NCBI GenBank assembly: GCA_018292915.2
Contig: JACVVK020000200.1
Location: forward strand, 855,001-919,000
DNA: 64,000 nt
DNA from: Batillaria attramentaria
Lineage: Eukaryota > Mollusca > Gastropoda > Batillariidae
Direction: 5' to 3'
The translations under genes were made by a program, and so were the position numbers. Within the stretch, counting starts at the first letter, position 1. Each line of letters opens with the position of its first letter. Shown piece by piece: positions 1-61,498 of this stretch. The notes below the pieces were generated by a model. It made no database searches. It was not told where the DNA came from and worked only from the letters and a program-made list of their open reading frames with translations.

Positions 1-755
1 ATGACCATATATATGCAATGAAAATTCTCAGTTCCGGCTCGTCATCTCCCTCTCTCTGATTTTGTGTGTGTGTGTATGTGTCTCTCTCTTTCATATGTAC
101 AAGAGAGAAAATGGCACGGGCCTCGAATAATCAGGACAGAACAAAATGCTAACCGTGCTGCATGGAGACGGAGACAGCGGATCAAGGGGAGTAATGAAGG
201 GAAACATGTCAACGTCTGTTCACCCACTGTCACCTGTGATCCGGGCCTTAGCAAGTTTTCTCCCTTCAGTCGATTTTGCGCTACGCCAGATCGAGCCGCA
301 GCCTTACGCCAGACTGACTAGGGCTCCGATCCTAACATGAACTATGTACGGAGACCAAGGATCATCTACGACAATCCAAAGCAGCCAAAAATCCAAGACG
401 ATGGTTGTCAGAGTATGTCCGTTGTGGAATACTACCTATTTTGTCTCTTTATCTCAGTCGAACGAAATCTGTTTTGCAAAATTTGAACCTACCGTGCCGC
501 TTATGCGAAGAAAAATTCTTCCAGGTCTTGGCCGGTACACCGGCTGTGAAACTGAATTACTCTATTGCTAAAAAGTCTGTCTTAAAAACAACAACAACAA
601 CAACTACAACTGACAGTGGTGGTTTTAATCTGTTATTCTTTAGAAGCGAGGAAAAAATGTCAGTGACGCAGAGACGCGGCCAGTCTGGTGATACACACCA
701 ATGGTAAGGCAAATGTGTGTGTGTGTGGGGGGGGGGGGGGGGGGGGGGGGGCGAG

Positions 756-808
<53 letters not shown>

Positions 809-1294
809 ACCCAACCTACCGATGACTCCACTATACTGACTGTACAAGGCCGGACTGCCAGATTAGGGACCTTGCCGTCACACGGCGAACACCTCTGTTG
901 CTGGGAAGATAACGCTGTGGACGGAGTCCTTCAGTTCACTATCTGCACACAGGGCAGCGGCTCAAGTCCTGATAGGCTTATCATGGTTGCCTTTCGGGAT
1001 TAAGTGTTCCTCACTAATTTCAGAAACACGGCACCTGCGTTAGCAAGGTAGGGAGGAAATGCAACTAATACAGCATTGAAACACTTATTGAGAACCCCCG
1101 ATAGTTGCAGTTAAAAACGTATACTGAAAAATCTAACCGTAAGATAAACCAGGACTGAAGCTGATACTGAAACCGCTTGTATTTTGAAGTGCAGCATAAA
1201 TCTTAATTAACACAGGAAGCGTGTTTTTTTTAATTGAAAAATGACAAGTGATTGTGCTTGGACATTACAAACATATGGAGAAGAAGTAATAAAT

Positions 1295-1460
1295 CAGAAG
1301 AAGAACGAAAAGAAGAAGAAAACGAGGAAACAAAGAAGAAGAAGAAGAAAAAGAATAGAAACAAGAAGAAGACGAAGAAGAAGAAGACGAAGAAGAAGAA
1401 GACGAAGAAGAAGAAGACGAAGAAGAAAAAGACGAAAAAGAAGAAGCAAAGAAGATGAAG
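1295..1460. repeat. Near-homopurine GAA/GAC repeat
   Basis: Imperfect (GAA)n with a recurring GAAGAAGAAGAC unit, interrupted by few pyrimidines. A weaker GAA block continues at 1580-1640. Long K/R-rich or S-rich ORFs across it are artefacts. Confidence 0.85.
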
Positions 1461-1463
1461 AAG

Positions 1464-1577
1464 GGTGTGGGTGTTTGGGAGTTTTTAACGTCCTTTTCCA
1501 CCACATAAGGGTGATTTCAAAGACGGGGCAACGAGAAAAAAGGCCAGCACAAATATATGGCCCCAGCCGGCGGGATT
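1464..1577 (-). mobile_element. SINE-A, 3' body only
   Basis: Matches the body shared by the other SINE-A copies (ACGTCCTTTTCCACCACAT; AAAGACGGGGCAACG; CCAGCACAAATAT). The tRNA-like head is missing. Confidence 0.7.
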
Positions 1578-1779
1578 AGAAGATGAAGAAACAAAGAAGA
1601 ACAAGGAAGAAGAAGCAAAGAAGGGGAAGAAAAAGAAAACAGCAACAAGCACAAAAGACTAAGTAAGCAAAACATACTGACCAGAACTGTGCCCGCGCCA
1701 TGTATCGTGTCACTGATGGAGAGTCGCTGCACCTTTTGAACTCCTAGTTGATAAAGTTCTGATAATTTCAACGCCATAT

Positions 1780-1850
1780 TGGAATCAAAATGGAAGACGC
1801 GCGGTGAATCGCCATTTTGAAAGACTTCGTTGGTTGTTTATACATTTTAA
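1780..1850 (+). other. Possible noncoding first exon of contactin
   Basis: A GC-richer patch ends TTTTAA followed by GTAAGT at 1851, a strong donor. A good acceptor (CTGCACCTCAG) ends at 3357, 36 nt upstream of the contactin ATG. Joining them would give a spliced 5' UTR. This is inference only. Confidence 0.25.
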
Positions 1851-3260
1851 GTAAGTATTTTGTTCTGTGATTATCTTTTCTTGATTTCCTGTTGTCGTTA
1901 CTGTCTATCATGATACGATATGCTAAGATGTCGGACTGCAAATGAAAGATTCATACATGTGTACGACATTTTGTATGTTGGTAGTGACCGTATCAGTGAA
2001 TTCAGCACTTCCGGGGGAAAAAATCTTCACGTATAATTCAAGGATAACCTTCGACTTTTGAGCGTTTTTCTGTGTCTGATGTAATGGGATTGTTTCTGAG
2101 GCTTTGAAACTTCAAATATTTGTCTGCCAAGGATACCACATTTTTCACTTTTCTTCAAGTCCCTGTTTTACCAATGGATCATTACAGAGCTAGATAATCT
2201 TGGGTTGAATCATGCTATTTTTTTTTTTTTTGTCAAACAAAAGAATCGGCTCATTGCGTTTGTGTATTTTGTCAGCATTTCAGTCTTGCCGAATATTGAA
2301 CTGTTTGGTGGTGTTGATACTGGAAGTTTGTAAAGCAACTCAGTCACACTGACTGTTTGACTGCTTGAATTGCGCTGTGACCAAGTTAGGTTTCTGTGAC
2401 GTCATATGCGGAAATCGTCCTTTAGGGCCCTTCAAGTACCTACGAACATCATAAGCGGTCATGGCATTCATATTTTCCGTCTGATGTCTTTCCGAAAGTA
2501 GACTGTGTGATTTTGCCATTTTATTTATTTATGTTACGTAATTTTTTCTTAAACTATGGTACATTACAAGTTCAGAAAAACAACCAGTGAGTCAGCCACA
2601 AGAAAAACAGATGTTTTGTTTGAAAGAGGCATACTCCGTTTAATAAAAAAAAATTGAACGGGTTGCCTGCTGGGAGTCATGAATATAACCGATAAAGTGT
2701 CGAATGTTCTCTTTCAAAATTCAGTACAGTTTTGCCGGCCTGCCTAATAGTTTCACATATCTATGCAGGTCCTAGCAGCCTGACGTAATTTCACTGTCAT
2801 CAAAACAGTGCAAAATCCGCGAAAATAATAAAACATTATTTTCTTAAATATTCAAACTTAGGAGTAACCTTTCCGGTATTTTATTGAGAATGGGTCCCAT
2901 AAAATAACAGTTGAAAACTGTACTTTGTCAATTTAGACGGTGAGATGATTGTCGTGGATTATCCCCGTACCTTGCCCACCTCCAACCCCCGCCCCCAACT
3001 CTTGCATCCGGCAAAGATTATCTCAAATGTCGGCAACTTTGGGGATCTGTACACATATTGACTGATTATTAGACTGAATGGTGTTGGAATACGACATTCT
3101 GACAGGATCGTGGACCGGAGGAAAAAATGTCGGCTGGCGTTGCTGGTTACTCTTGTAAATACGGCGCATTATCCATGCAGTGAAAACAGTGTGCCATATA
3201 CTAGTAAGCAGCATGTAATCCTCCATCATCATCATCACACACACACACACACACAGACAG

Positions 3261-3291
<31 letters not shown>

Positions 3292-3393
3292 CACGTGTGT
3301 GCGAACAATGTCAGCGAAAACGGTTTCACTGATTGAAAACACATCTCTGCACCTCAGTTACTGAACTGATACGTCGTCGGTGTGAAACTACTG

Positions 3394-33881
<30,488 letters not shown>

Positions 33882-34019
33882 CAAACGAATTCGAAAGGAT
33901 GGAGTAACGACTCGGTGATATAGTGAGAGTGAACGATGTAAGGATTTTAACACAATTAATGCCATTTACGTTCTGCAGGCACTTGTTCCCCTGCTCCCAG
34001 CTGTCACTACGATAAGTCA

Positions 34020-34385
34020 TGGCTCAAAATGGTCCATGCTCCGAAAGGAGAAAAATTAAGTGTGTAGCATTTAGTGACGAAGTGTCAGCCAGAAACGCTC
34101 GTCTGCAAAGCCGACATGTTAGGTTAGGGGTGTGCGGGGGCATGCACCTTCGGATTTTTTGAAACTGAAAATTAGACTAAAATATGTGCAGTTTGATTTT
34201 GTTTTGTGTGGTATGATTTTCAGTGTTTCAGAAGAGAAAACATGTTATTGGAGGAAAATGTTTACAATTAGACTAAAATGTTTGCAATTTAGGCATGGTT
34301 TTAAGTGCTTCAGAAGAGGAAACACTCTCTGGGGGGGGGGGGGGGGGAATTTTTAGCCAAATGTGGAAATCCGCCAAAAGGTGCA
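34020..34385 (-). repeat. Dispersed repeat R1, intergenic
   Basis: Reverse orientation relative to 13805-14150: AAGTGTGTAGCATTTAGTGA, GTGCTTCAGAAGAGGAAACA, a G run, and GTGGAAATCCGCCAAAAGGT. Confidence 0.65.
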
Positions 34386-34407
34386 ACATTTTATCGCATC
34401 CAAGAGG

Positions 34408-34536
34408 GTGGGTAAGTGGGTGTTTGGGGGTTTAACGTCCTTTTCAAATATTTGGCCCAAGCCAGGATACGAACTGACGACCCGAGCATTAGGAGTCCAA
34501 CGCTCTAGTCTACCATTTGGCGACCCCGGCTCCTCT
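34408..34536 (-). mobile_element. SINE-A, internally deleted
   Basis: Head and tail of SINE-A are present (TTTAACGTCCTTTTC...AAATATTTGGCCCAAGCC), with about 45 bp lost between them. Confidence 0.75.
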
Positions 34537-35536
34537 CACATCCAAGAAAGATAACAAGGTCGGTTACTGCTTTGGAGATACAAGCATGTGTTTTTTTGTT
34601 TTTTTTTCTCTGGGATGCGTGGCAGATATCCATAGTTTCGGAATGGGCTGTTTAATTTATGCGTTTTCCCTCAGTTACGGTAGGCATGCCTGATCGGTGC
34701 ATATCAGCAGAATTGTCTCCCCTGTAAAACAGCCGTTACACTTAGAGAATACTCTTGCCGGATTCTAACATGCATTGTCCCAAACTGAAGGTACGCAGGT
34801 GGTGGGAAAAGAACGGGAAATATCTGAGCTTGGTAAGAAGTGTGTTAATGATGTTTACGTTGGACGTCCAGCCTCAGAATCATGGCCTAAATCTGAGACG
34901 TCTACTGTACATCATTGTGCATATACAAGTAACCCTTCGTAAGGTCATGTACCACAAACAAAAGAGGAAGTATAGTATTTATTAAAATATGAATTGGTTA
35001 GATTACCTTGTTGAAGCACACCATTGCCTTGGAACAAAGTTCTGACCGCGATTTGTCTCCGTGTGACGCAAATGCCACCTTGTACAGATCTGTAGCACTA
35101 GGGACTGTCAGTTTCCATATATATATGGCAGGGCAGTGTGCAGAGACCACGAGGAAATAGCAACTGTGTTACTTCTGGCGAGGATTTCTGCAGAATTTTT
35201 TTTCTCCCAGGGGTGAAAAATTGTTGCCACTGCCTTCTCAGCATCTTTAATCCCCCCCCCCCCCCCCCATGATTAATTTTTTTTCTTTTGCTGAGATCTG
35301 TAAATACATGTACATACGCATTGTATGCAAAACATCGCCACTTTGTTTAAAAATGTATGCAAACATTACATTTTGCCATCTCACAAAGGTTGTCTTGTGC
35401 GTTTTCATATTATCGTGTCATATTGTTGTAGGAAATCAGCATTGAGTGTCAACAGTAAGTTGCAGATGTCCATTGTTTGTTGTTTCTCACACACAGCCCA
35501 GTTAACTTCATATTATGTCCTCCTCTGTGAGCATGT

Positions 35537-35702
35537 GGTTGGGTGTTTGGGGGTTTAACGTCCTTTTCCACCACATAGGGTGATATCAAAGACGGGGCTA
35601 CGATGAAAAAGCCAGCACAAATATTTGGCCCCAGCCGGGATCGAACTCACGACCCGAGCATTAGAAGTCCAACGCTCTACCATTCGACCACCCCGGCTCC
35701 CC
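35537..35702 (-). mobile_element. SINE-A, full length
   Basis: Almost identical to 22563-22732, including head and tail. Confidence 0.85.
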
Positions 35703-36064
35703 TCTCTGTGAGCATGTCCTCTACAGTGAGTGATTTCATTTGGTCAAAATTGTGCCATCGCATTTGCTACGTGTTGTATGCCATAAAATGTTCTTCCATA
35801 GGCACGCATTCAGAAAAGGCTGTTACAGTTGTACTGTACTTACTAATTTCACTTTATTTCTACGATCATGAAATGACATGAAGGCAAGTAGTGCCCAACT
35901 GTGTTTATACGAATGTCGATGTGTCATGGAGATCTAGCCTTGCTGTTCTGCTGCAATTTATACAAATTATGTCTCTCTACAATCTACTTTAACCACTGCT
36001 TGGGCCACTCCTAGGCCTAGGCCTACCCACACTACATTTCCATGTACTGTACATATTTTATACA

Positions 36065-36070
36065 AATAAA
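36065..36070 (+). terminator. Candidate contactin poly(A) signal
   Basis: AATAAA about 2.2 kb past the contactin stop. An earlier ATTAAA lies at 34981-34986. Which one is used cannot be decided from sequence. Confidence 0.25.
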
Positions 36071-36169
36071 ACTTTCATCTATTGTTTTGATGTCAGTGGA
36101 ATTGCTGGCGTGTATACAGGTGTTTTCACAAGAGTTCAAGATCGACAATCCAGAGCATGTATGATGTTC

Positions 36170-36301
36170 CTTCAAGTCTGTAACATGAATACATATCGAA
36201 ACCGCACATTTTGTGATTCGCAAAATTAACAAATTCACTCTTTTTGAGTGACTTGGAACAAAATGTGCGGTTCGATATGAATTCATGTTACCGACTTGAA
36301 G
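36170..36301. repeat. Nested inverted repeat, possible hairpin RNA or foldback element
   Basis: Arms of about 44 nt (36170-36214 and 36258-36301) pair with about three differences around AACATGAATWCATATCG and CCGCACATTTTGT. The loop contains a second hairpin, CACTCTTTTTGAGTG. Confidence 0.85.
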
Positions 36302-36371
36302 TGCGTTGTGCTTGATAACAATCAAAACTATCGTCCATACAGGGGTGACACTTAAAACAGGAAACAGTAAT

Positions 36372-36373
<2 letters not shown>

Positions 36374-36430
<57 letters not shown>
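36374..36430 (+). repeat. (TG)n microsatellite, intergenic
   Basis: About 27 TG units with GCGTGCG at the end. Confidence 0.9.
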
Positions 36431-37085
36431 CGTGTGTGAATAGTCTCTCGAAAACTGCCAGTGGCCAACTACATGAACATGGTGGTGACTGCTTCCCGAT
36501 ATGGTTGCAAGAAAACTTGGAACAAACTCAAATGGAACGCTTTTCCCCCTCTATTTTGAAACAAGGAATTCATTATTTGGGGAATTTTAAAATATGGATT
36601 CCCACCCCCAGGGCGGAAAGTGTCACCCCTGTCCAAATACGGAAAACAATCCGCAAATATTCACAAACACAAGTTTACTGAAATGACCTGACAAACACCA
36701 TTCACATTATTTCATCCTTCACAGATGAGTTACCATACACAACGTGAAGAGGAGCAGGAAATGCCATGCTGGTACAATGTAGTGATACAGTACAACCAAC
36801 TCAAGTCTTCACATACACACAGTGTAGTGATACAGGCTTCACACTGATGACTAGACCTAAATCAATATTCACGATTTCATCTTCAGGTACGGGGAAAAAG
36901 GTATGATATCATCTGCATCTGTAACCCTACTACCACTGGAGAGTTCTAAATTCCGGTTTTCACGTACCAAAACTATAATTCAATGTTGTTTTTTTCCTCT
37001 GAGATTTCTACCCACCATGTTTTGGACAGGGACTATTCCAGCAATGTAAACAACTTCATACACAGATCACATGACAGTCTATACT

Positions 37086-37091
37086 TTTATT
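37086..37091 (-). terminator. Candidate SMARCC poly(A) signal
   Basis: TTTATT on the plus strand reads AATAAA on the minus strand, about 470 nt past the exon 24 stop. The interval in between has no other recognizable feature. The position fits; function is inferred. Confidence 0.45.
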
Positions 37092-37556
37092 ATGGACACA
37101 ACACGCTGTGGTAAACACATTACTATGTACACAGTCCACAGCACTGAGCCGACACTGATCATTGACAGAACACGAAACAAAACAACATAAATATTCTGGA
37201 GCTTTTGACATCAAGACGGCAGCACCATTTCTCCACCATCGCATACACATACGGTATTTGAAACAGCAATGACATGCGTTTTTTTTTCTGATGAGGTGAA
37301 ACAAATATGACCGATTCTTTAGTTTAAAAAAAAAAAGATACATGACAAATGTAATTTGGAAAAATGAAGCGAAGCTTTGAAAAGTGAATTTCAGACAAAT
37401 TTCTGATGAACATGGGAATGCCAAAATACAACACACCTAAATTCAAAGGAGTGTTCAACGTTACTTGATGAGGTGATGGTAGCTAACACACGGGACAAAA
37501 AGCGTAGCGCGGTGATGTTGATGAGAAATAAAATACATGGAGACAAAACCAGGATG

Positions 37557-56205
<18,649 letters not shown>

Positions 56206-56413
56206 TTTGTTTTCGTCCACAGCGTGGAGAGGTGCGCAGTGAATAGATGCTTAAAATCAAAAAGCATATTATATATACTGTTTTGTCATAGTGATATCAG
56301 TAAAATTATCAGTAAAATTTATCTTTATTTTGTCTTAGTAATTTAAGAGATCTTTGCTTTGATAAACATTTTTATATTTAGTGCTACCCTACACCCACGT
56401 CAAAGAAGCCAAC
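56206..56413. promoter_or_regulatory. Divergent promoter region shared by SMARCC and COPZ
   Basis: Only 208 bp separate the SMARCC start codon (56205, minus) from the COPZ start codon (56414, plus). The interval is AT-rich in its centre and has no coding potential. Unless a 5' UTR intron lies in it, both transcription starts must be here. Confidence 0.6.
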
Positions 56414-56831
56414 ATGGAAGGAGGCATTTTGGTAAGTTCGGCCGGCTGTTATATTTTGAAAGCTACAGAAAACACGATGAAAAAGCTGATAAATTCTGAT
56501 TTGTACGGGGATTAATGATTTTGCCATCATAATTTTTAGATGTCTATAAACCAGACATAACGATAATTCTAACGCTTCTGATAGGATTGAAGTAAAAAGC
56601 AGACGACTTTTCCTGTTTCCTCAGTAAACACACGACTTGTCATTTCAGGAACCATCTCTGTATTCGATCAAGGCCCTTGCCATCCTCGATAATGATGGCA
56701 ACCGGCTTCTGGCTAAGGTAAGTGTTTTACAGCATGCCTCGACTTCAGACCCCCCCCCCCCCCCCCCAGGCGACGCAATGTTGCCTTGGTATTACAGTAC
56801 AGATCCCTGTCAATCTTGATCACTTGTTGTG

Positions 56832-56881
<50 letters not shown>

Positions 56882-59800
56882 AAGAGTAGTTAATTACTCA
56901 TTTAAAATCATTTATCACTTCAGGTTATGGTGATTTTTGTCATCTGAAAAAAAAAATTCTGTCAATGAACATAGCTGTCTGGTTATTTTTAGTCTTCATA
57001 CATGTATGTTTTTGCAACATAACACACATATTTTGACAGTCTACTGGTGGTCTGTTTTGCACGTCTAGTACTATGATGAGACCTTCCCAACAGCCAAGGA
57101 ACAGAAGACGTTCGAGAAGAATCTCTTCAACAAAACTCACAGGGCCAATGGTAAGATAATCATAAGGCACTGCTGAAACTAGTGAAAGGAACAAATTTTA
57201 ACATTACAAAAGATCATGTTTTCAGATACATTGTGTCTGTTTGTAACTAGTCTTTGTATGGCATCAGACACATTGTGTCTGCTTAGAAGTAGTCTTTTTG
57301 TTGTTGTTGTTGCTGCCCCGACTCTTTGCCAGTTCCAGTGGTCATGGCAAGACCAAAAACTGTGTGTCCTCAGTGACGCGCTGTTCTCAGATTTGTGCAT
57401 CAATTTAAGAGTAATCGGTAACACTGCACTTGTATGAAGTATGTGTAAAATATCTGTGAATAATTATAATTTAAATAGTCCATGGCTCTTCTTGCTTTGT
57501 TCCAGCTGAGATCATCATGTTTGAGGGGCTGACCTGTGTGTACAAAAGTAATGTGGATCTCTTCTTTTACGTCATTGGATCATCTCAAGAAAACGAGGTC
57601 AGTTTATCTACTTTATCAGTTTATGCACATGCTGTCACCTACAAATTTACCATCGTTCCGCCTGCTTGGCAAGTGTTAATCTTGATCATGCTTTTCAGGT
57701 GACATTATCAGTGAAGGGCAAGGTGCATTGCTGTGTTTTTTTTAAATTTGTTTGTTTGTTTTTGTTTTTATTTTTTTTTATTTTCAGACTCTCCGTAATA
57801 TTCTTATAAACTTTTCACAGAGGATAAATGTCCTTGTCCTGTTGACTGTATTGTTACAAGTTATTTCTGGGACTGTCAGTGAAAGTACTGTATTTGAATT
57901 CTCAGTTCTCCATCCGCAGTGTGATAGAATAAATGTCTACTAGTGGAATGCTTACACCGCCTGCTCTAAAAGGAGAGCCAGGACACCTGAATGGTTGAGT
58001 GTTGGACTTTCAGTGATCAGCTCATGAGTTTTAATGCCAACTGGAAACCGAATATTTATACTGGCTTTTCACCCTTTGCCCCGTTTTTGATATCAGCCAT
58101 CTATTGTTGAAAAGGATTTAAACCCCTGAACAACAAACCAACCAATCCCTGCGCTAATGTTTCATTAGCAAATCAGTTTCCGCATGTTAAGTTTTGTTTA
58201 ATACTGCTGTTCTCCAGTTGATCCTGGCCAGTGTACTGAACGCCTTCTACGACTCCGTCAGTCAGATCCTGAGGAAGAACGTGGAGAAGCGGGCCTTGCT
58301 GGACAATATGGACGCCATCTATCTCGCTGCCGATGAAATCTGTGATGGAGGGTGGGTGTGTCTTTCTACTACATTCATCCAGGGTTTCATATTATATGTC
58401 AGACATCCGTTGTAGACTGATCTTATTTTGAAACGTCTGTTTTGTTTTTTTTTAAACCAAGGCAGACGTATAATTTCTGCATCACAGTCATCATGATTCA
58501 GGACGAATGTCCTATACTTTTAGACAGCCAGGACACTTGTCGTATTGAGGTTCCACAGGTATGAAGCCCTATACATCAGTACCTACAGTCCTGTTTTTCT
58601 CTATTCCACTGCTGCCAAATTAGTGTGGATGACACTGAAATGAAACTGCAAGGCCAGACAAAATGTACTAACTCTTTTAACTTCCTTGCAGTGTCACTTA
58701 CCTATTTGAGTTTTTTTTTTTTTTTTTTTTGCTGCCCCAACTCTTTGCCAGCTCCAGTGGTGTTTCTCCCAGGTCATGGGTGGAACCCACGGAGGACTCG
58801 GAAGCTGGGACAATTTTCATTATGCATGATGATGGAGATGAGGATGATAGTAAGATGATGCTATGGAGGTCCATGTGGTTTGGGACTGCGGGACAGGGCC
58901 GCATTCCACGCTTCCTGTCATAAATATCCCGGCATTAACCAGGCCTGGGAACTACGGCACCTGCGGTGCCGGCCGTGTAATCATCCACATCATAAGACGT
59001 GTCATACTAAGGGAAGCACCCCATAAGTCGCACCCGTGAAGTGGGTGAAACTCGGCTGGGTGGCAACAGCCTCCCCATCGGGCCCATAGCACACCCGCTC
59101 TGGGTAGGAGCCGACCTAGGTAGGAAAAATCCCGCTTGCCTCGGCTGGGATTCGAACCCGGGTCTCCCGGTCCATGATCCGAAGTGCTAACCACTACACT
59201 ACGGGGGCCGGTTACCTATTTGAGTTTTACTAACTCTTAGTCTGACAGAGTTAATTTTAAGTCTGAGCAGGAAGAAAGGGTATGTTATTCTGATGCTTGT
59301 TAGTCAAATTTAAAAGTCCAAATCAGGATTGCTTTGGCGGCTGACAAGAGTTTTTATAAAAAAAAGTTGTTGCACCCTGACAGTAACAGTGACACACTGA
59401 CTGTTGTTTGTTACATGTACTATTACATTTGTGTGTCATTCACTCTCTCTCTCATAATAATAACAATAATAGTAATAGGTCTTATAAAGCGCTAACAGTC
59501 TGCTCATTGACTCTGAGCCTGGCTTAAAGAACACTCAGTGCGCTACACACACACATTCTCACGCATACATGAAACATGAAACACTATGTGTGTGTGTGTG
59601 GGGGGGGGGGGGGGGGGTAGATGATACTACAGATCATATGCTATCTTGAATAGGTGAGTCTTTAGTTTTGACTTAAACTCTCTCTCTGTCTCTCTCTCTC
59701 TCTCAACGGCAAGGTTGAAAATTGGTCTGACGGCCAACACCTTTTTAACCATTGTAAAATAAAGATTCATTCGTTTGTTTGTTCGTTCGTTCATTCTCTT

Positions 59801-60091
59801 TTCTCTCTCGCTCTCTTTCTACCTCTCTCTCTCCCTCTCTCTCTCTTGTCAAGTTTGAGTTCTCTCTGTTATGTTGGTCCTCTTCATCTGTACTTAGTTC
59901 ATGCTACAAATGTTACTACGTCTTATCACTAATGTCAGAATGATCAGAACAACGTCTTATCACTAATGTCAGAATGATCAGAACAGTCGTCCTTTTTCAG
60001 AATTTTACTGGAAGCCGATCCCAATGCTGTGGTGCAGAAAGTGGCCATCAGAAATGAAGACATTCCGCTCGGGGAGCAGACAGTAGCTCAG
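56414..60091 (+). CDS. COPZ1: Coatomer subunit zeta (COPZ1-like), 3' end beyond window
   Basis: Small subunit of the COPI coat, acting in Golgi-to-ER transport; it belongs to the clathrin-adaptor small-chain fold. Exons: 56414-56431 (MEGGIL), 56649-56717, 57069-57150, 57506-57597, 58218-58351, 60001-60091. These give 486 nt or 162 codons, with all phases consistent. Landmarks: [70 protein letters not shown] and [20 protein letters not shown]. Human COPZ1 is 177 aa, so about 15 residues (the VLQSAKEQ-type end) are missing. I searched 60092-64000 for them and found nothing, so the last exon lies past the right edge. Confidence 0.95.
57301..57360 (-). mobile_element. SINE-B tail fragment, COPZ intron 3
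   Basis: GCTGCCCCGACTCTTTGCCA then GTTCCAGTGGTCATGGC equals the inverted SINE-B end. Confidence 0.6.
57975..58140 (+). mobile_element. SINE-A, decayed, COPZ intron 4
   Basis: GAATGGTTGAGTGTTGGACT, ATTTATACTGGCTTTTCACC and GAAAAGGATTTAAACCCCTG match the family at reduced identity. Confidence 0.6.
58722..59216 (-). mobile_element. SINE-B, full length and extended, COPZ intron 5
   Basis: Minus-strand head GTAGTGTAGTGGTTAGCACT and GGGTTCGAATCCCAGCC, body, and an end at poly-A (plus-strand poly-T at 58711-58731). Longer than the copy at 14816. Confidence 0.85.
59918..59985 (+). repeat. 34-bp tandem duplication upstream of COPZ exon 6
   Basis: ACGTCTTATCACTAATGTCA plus GAATGATCAGAACA twice in a row with no differences. 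It ends 15 nt before the exon 6 acceptor. Each unit has a CACTAAT branch-point-like motif. Confidence 0.9.
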
Positions 60092-61498
60092 GTAAGCAGA
60101 ATGATCGCAGTGAACGCTACTCATCCCCGTTGCTTTTGTTTTGCTTTTCTTTTTATTCTTATTCAGCGAGTGTTCCATTTCTTGAACCTTACCACCTGCT
60201 GTTTGTGACTGATAGAGTATCAGCATAGCTGCTAGCTGTCCGTATTTTTTATTTTTTATTTTCTACAATTTCTGGAATCAAATACGATAGTATAATAATC
60301 AGTGGCAAAATACAATTTGGGGGGGGGGGGGGGGCAACAACAGAAAATCGGTTCCAAGTTCACGCCTGACCCACATATGTTCCAAGTTTATGAGTTGTGA
60401 ATGTATGTTTTACACATGCGCAGAAAAAAAAAAACTTTTTCAGGTGACAAGCCATTGTTCCTTACAGGTTTCAAAACTGAGGGTCACTTTGACCCTCTCT
60501 GTCAAATTCAGACGGTCACTTGTCAACTATGAAGGTTCATTGTCCCACTGTTCAGTAGAATGAGTCGTTCCTTCAACTAAATCTCTCACAGCTGATCATG
60601 TTTTTGGCTTTGACAGCCAACAGAGAAGTGACGATGCCCCCCCCCCCCCCCCCCCCCAATTGTTATTGAGGATGGCAAGAGCCTGGCAGCTATGTATTAA
60701 TTATCAGTCCTCTTGTGGTGTTTTTCTTTGTCACATAGTAAGTGGTGGATAAAAAAAAAAAAAAAATTATTATGTGGGTGTGTACATTTTTTTTTTTTGC
60801 CTGCCGTGGAATTCCCGTTTGGAAATCGTAACTTGTTTCATGATGTGTAGACAGGGAAAGTGTAGTGAGTGGAACATGGAAATGATAGGTGATATATATA
60901 TATACAGTGCCATGGAACACAGCTAGCTGTTCCGGGAGGTTTGGCAGTTCCTGATACATATAGTACCAGTCAGCTAGTGTAAATTCTCCTAGATCAGGGT
61001 GTATCAGTCTCTTCTCTAGGGGTTGACAGGAAGCTAGAAACAGTAAATACCAAAACAGACAGACGAACTCTGATGGGAATAGCAAAGGATATCCATAAGA
61101 GTTTTGCTCTTCCCACAAGTCCAGTATGGTGTGTGTTGTTTTGCTGACTTTGCTGTGCCCCTTTTGTTGCTTTTTTTTGTTTGGTAATTTTTTTTTTGCC
61201 AGTTTTTCCCATATTTTACGGGGTGTTTTTTTTTTTTTTGAGTTGTTTTTGGTTTGTTTTTTTGCTTTAAGCTGGCAGCAGGGAGGGAAATGTGCTATAA
61301 ATGGTTTGCTTTTGGCGCCAGCTTGATAGTGATTAAGGTCTTCCTCTTTTACGTGGAATTAAAAAGTGATCACGATGGCGTCGCAAATCCCGCAGTGGCC
61401 TCATGAATTACACAGTGCAATTCACACCCGTTTTGGGGTGCATTATTTCCCCTAGACTGTCATGTTGAATTACCCTTGCCGTCTATCAGTGATGGATC

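Larger units (their letters stand above)
1..3393. other. Upstream region of contactin, no coding gene seen
   Basis: Contains TG/CA tracts (712-804, 3237-3300), a run of about 25 G at 727-751, a near-homopurine GAA block and a SINE-A tail. 1780-3000 is unremarkable AT-rich sequence. Short ORFs here have no recognizable domain. Confidence 0.6.
33882..37556. other. Convergent intergenic region and 3' UTRs
   Basis: No coding gene seen. It holds an R1 copy, two SINE-A copies, a poly-C run at 35253, an inverted repeat at 36170-36301 and a TG tract at 36374-36430. Contactin and SMARCC 3' UTRs lie at its two ends. Confidence 0.7.

Noticed and set aside
1241..1579. Arg/Lys-rich ORF resembling a nucleic-acid-binding protein
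   Set aside because: Translation of a GAA/AAG repeat with no domain or splice support.
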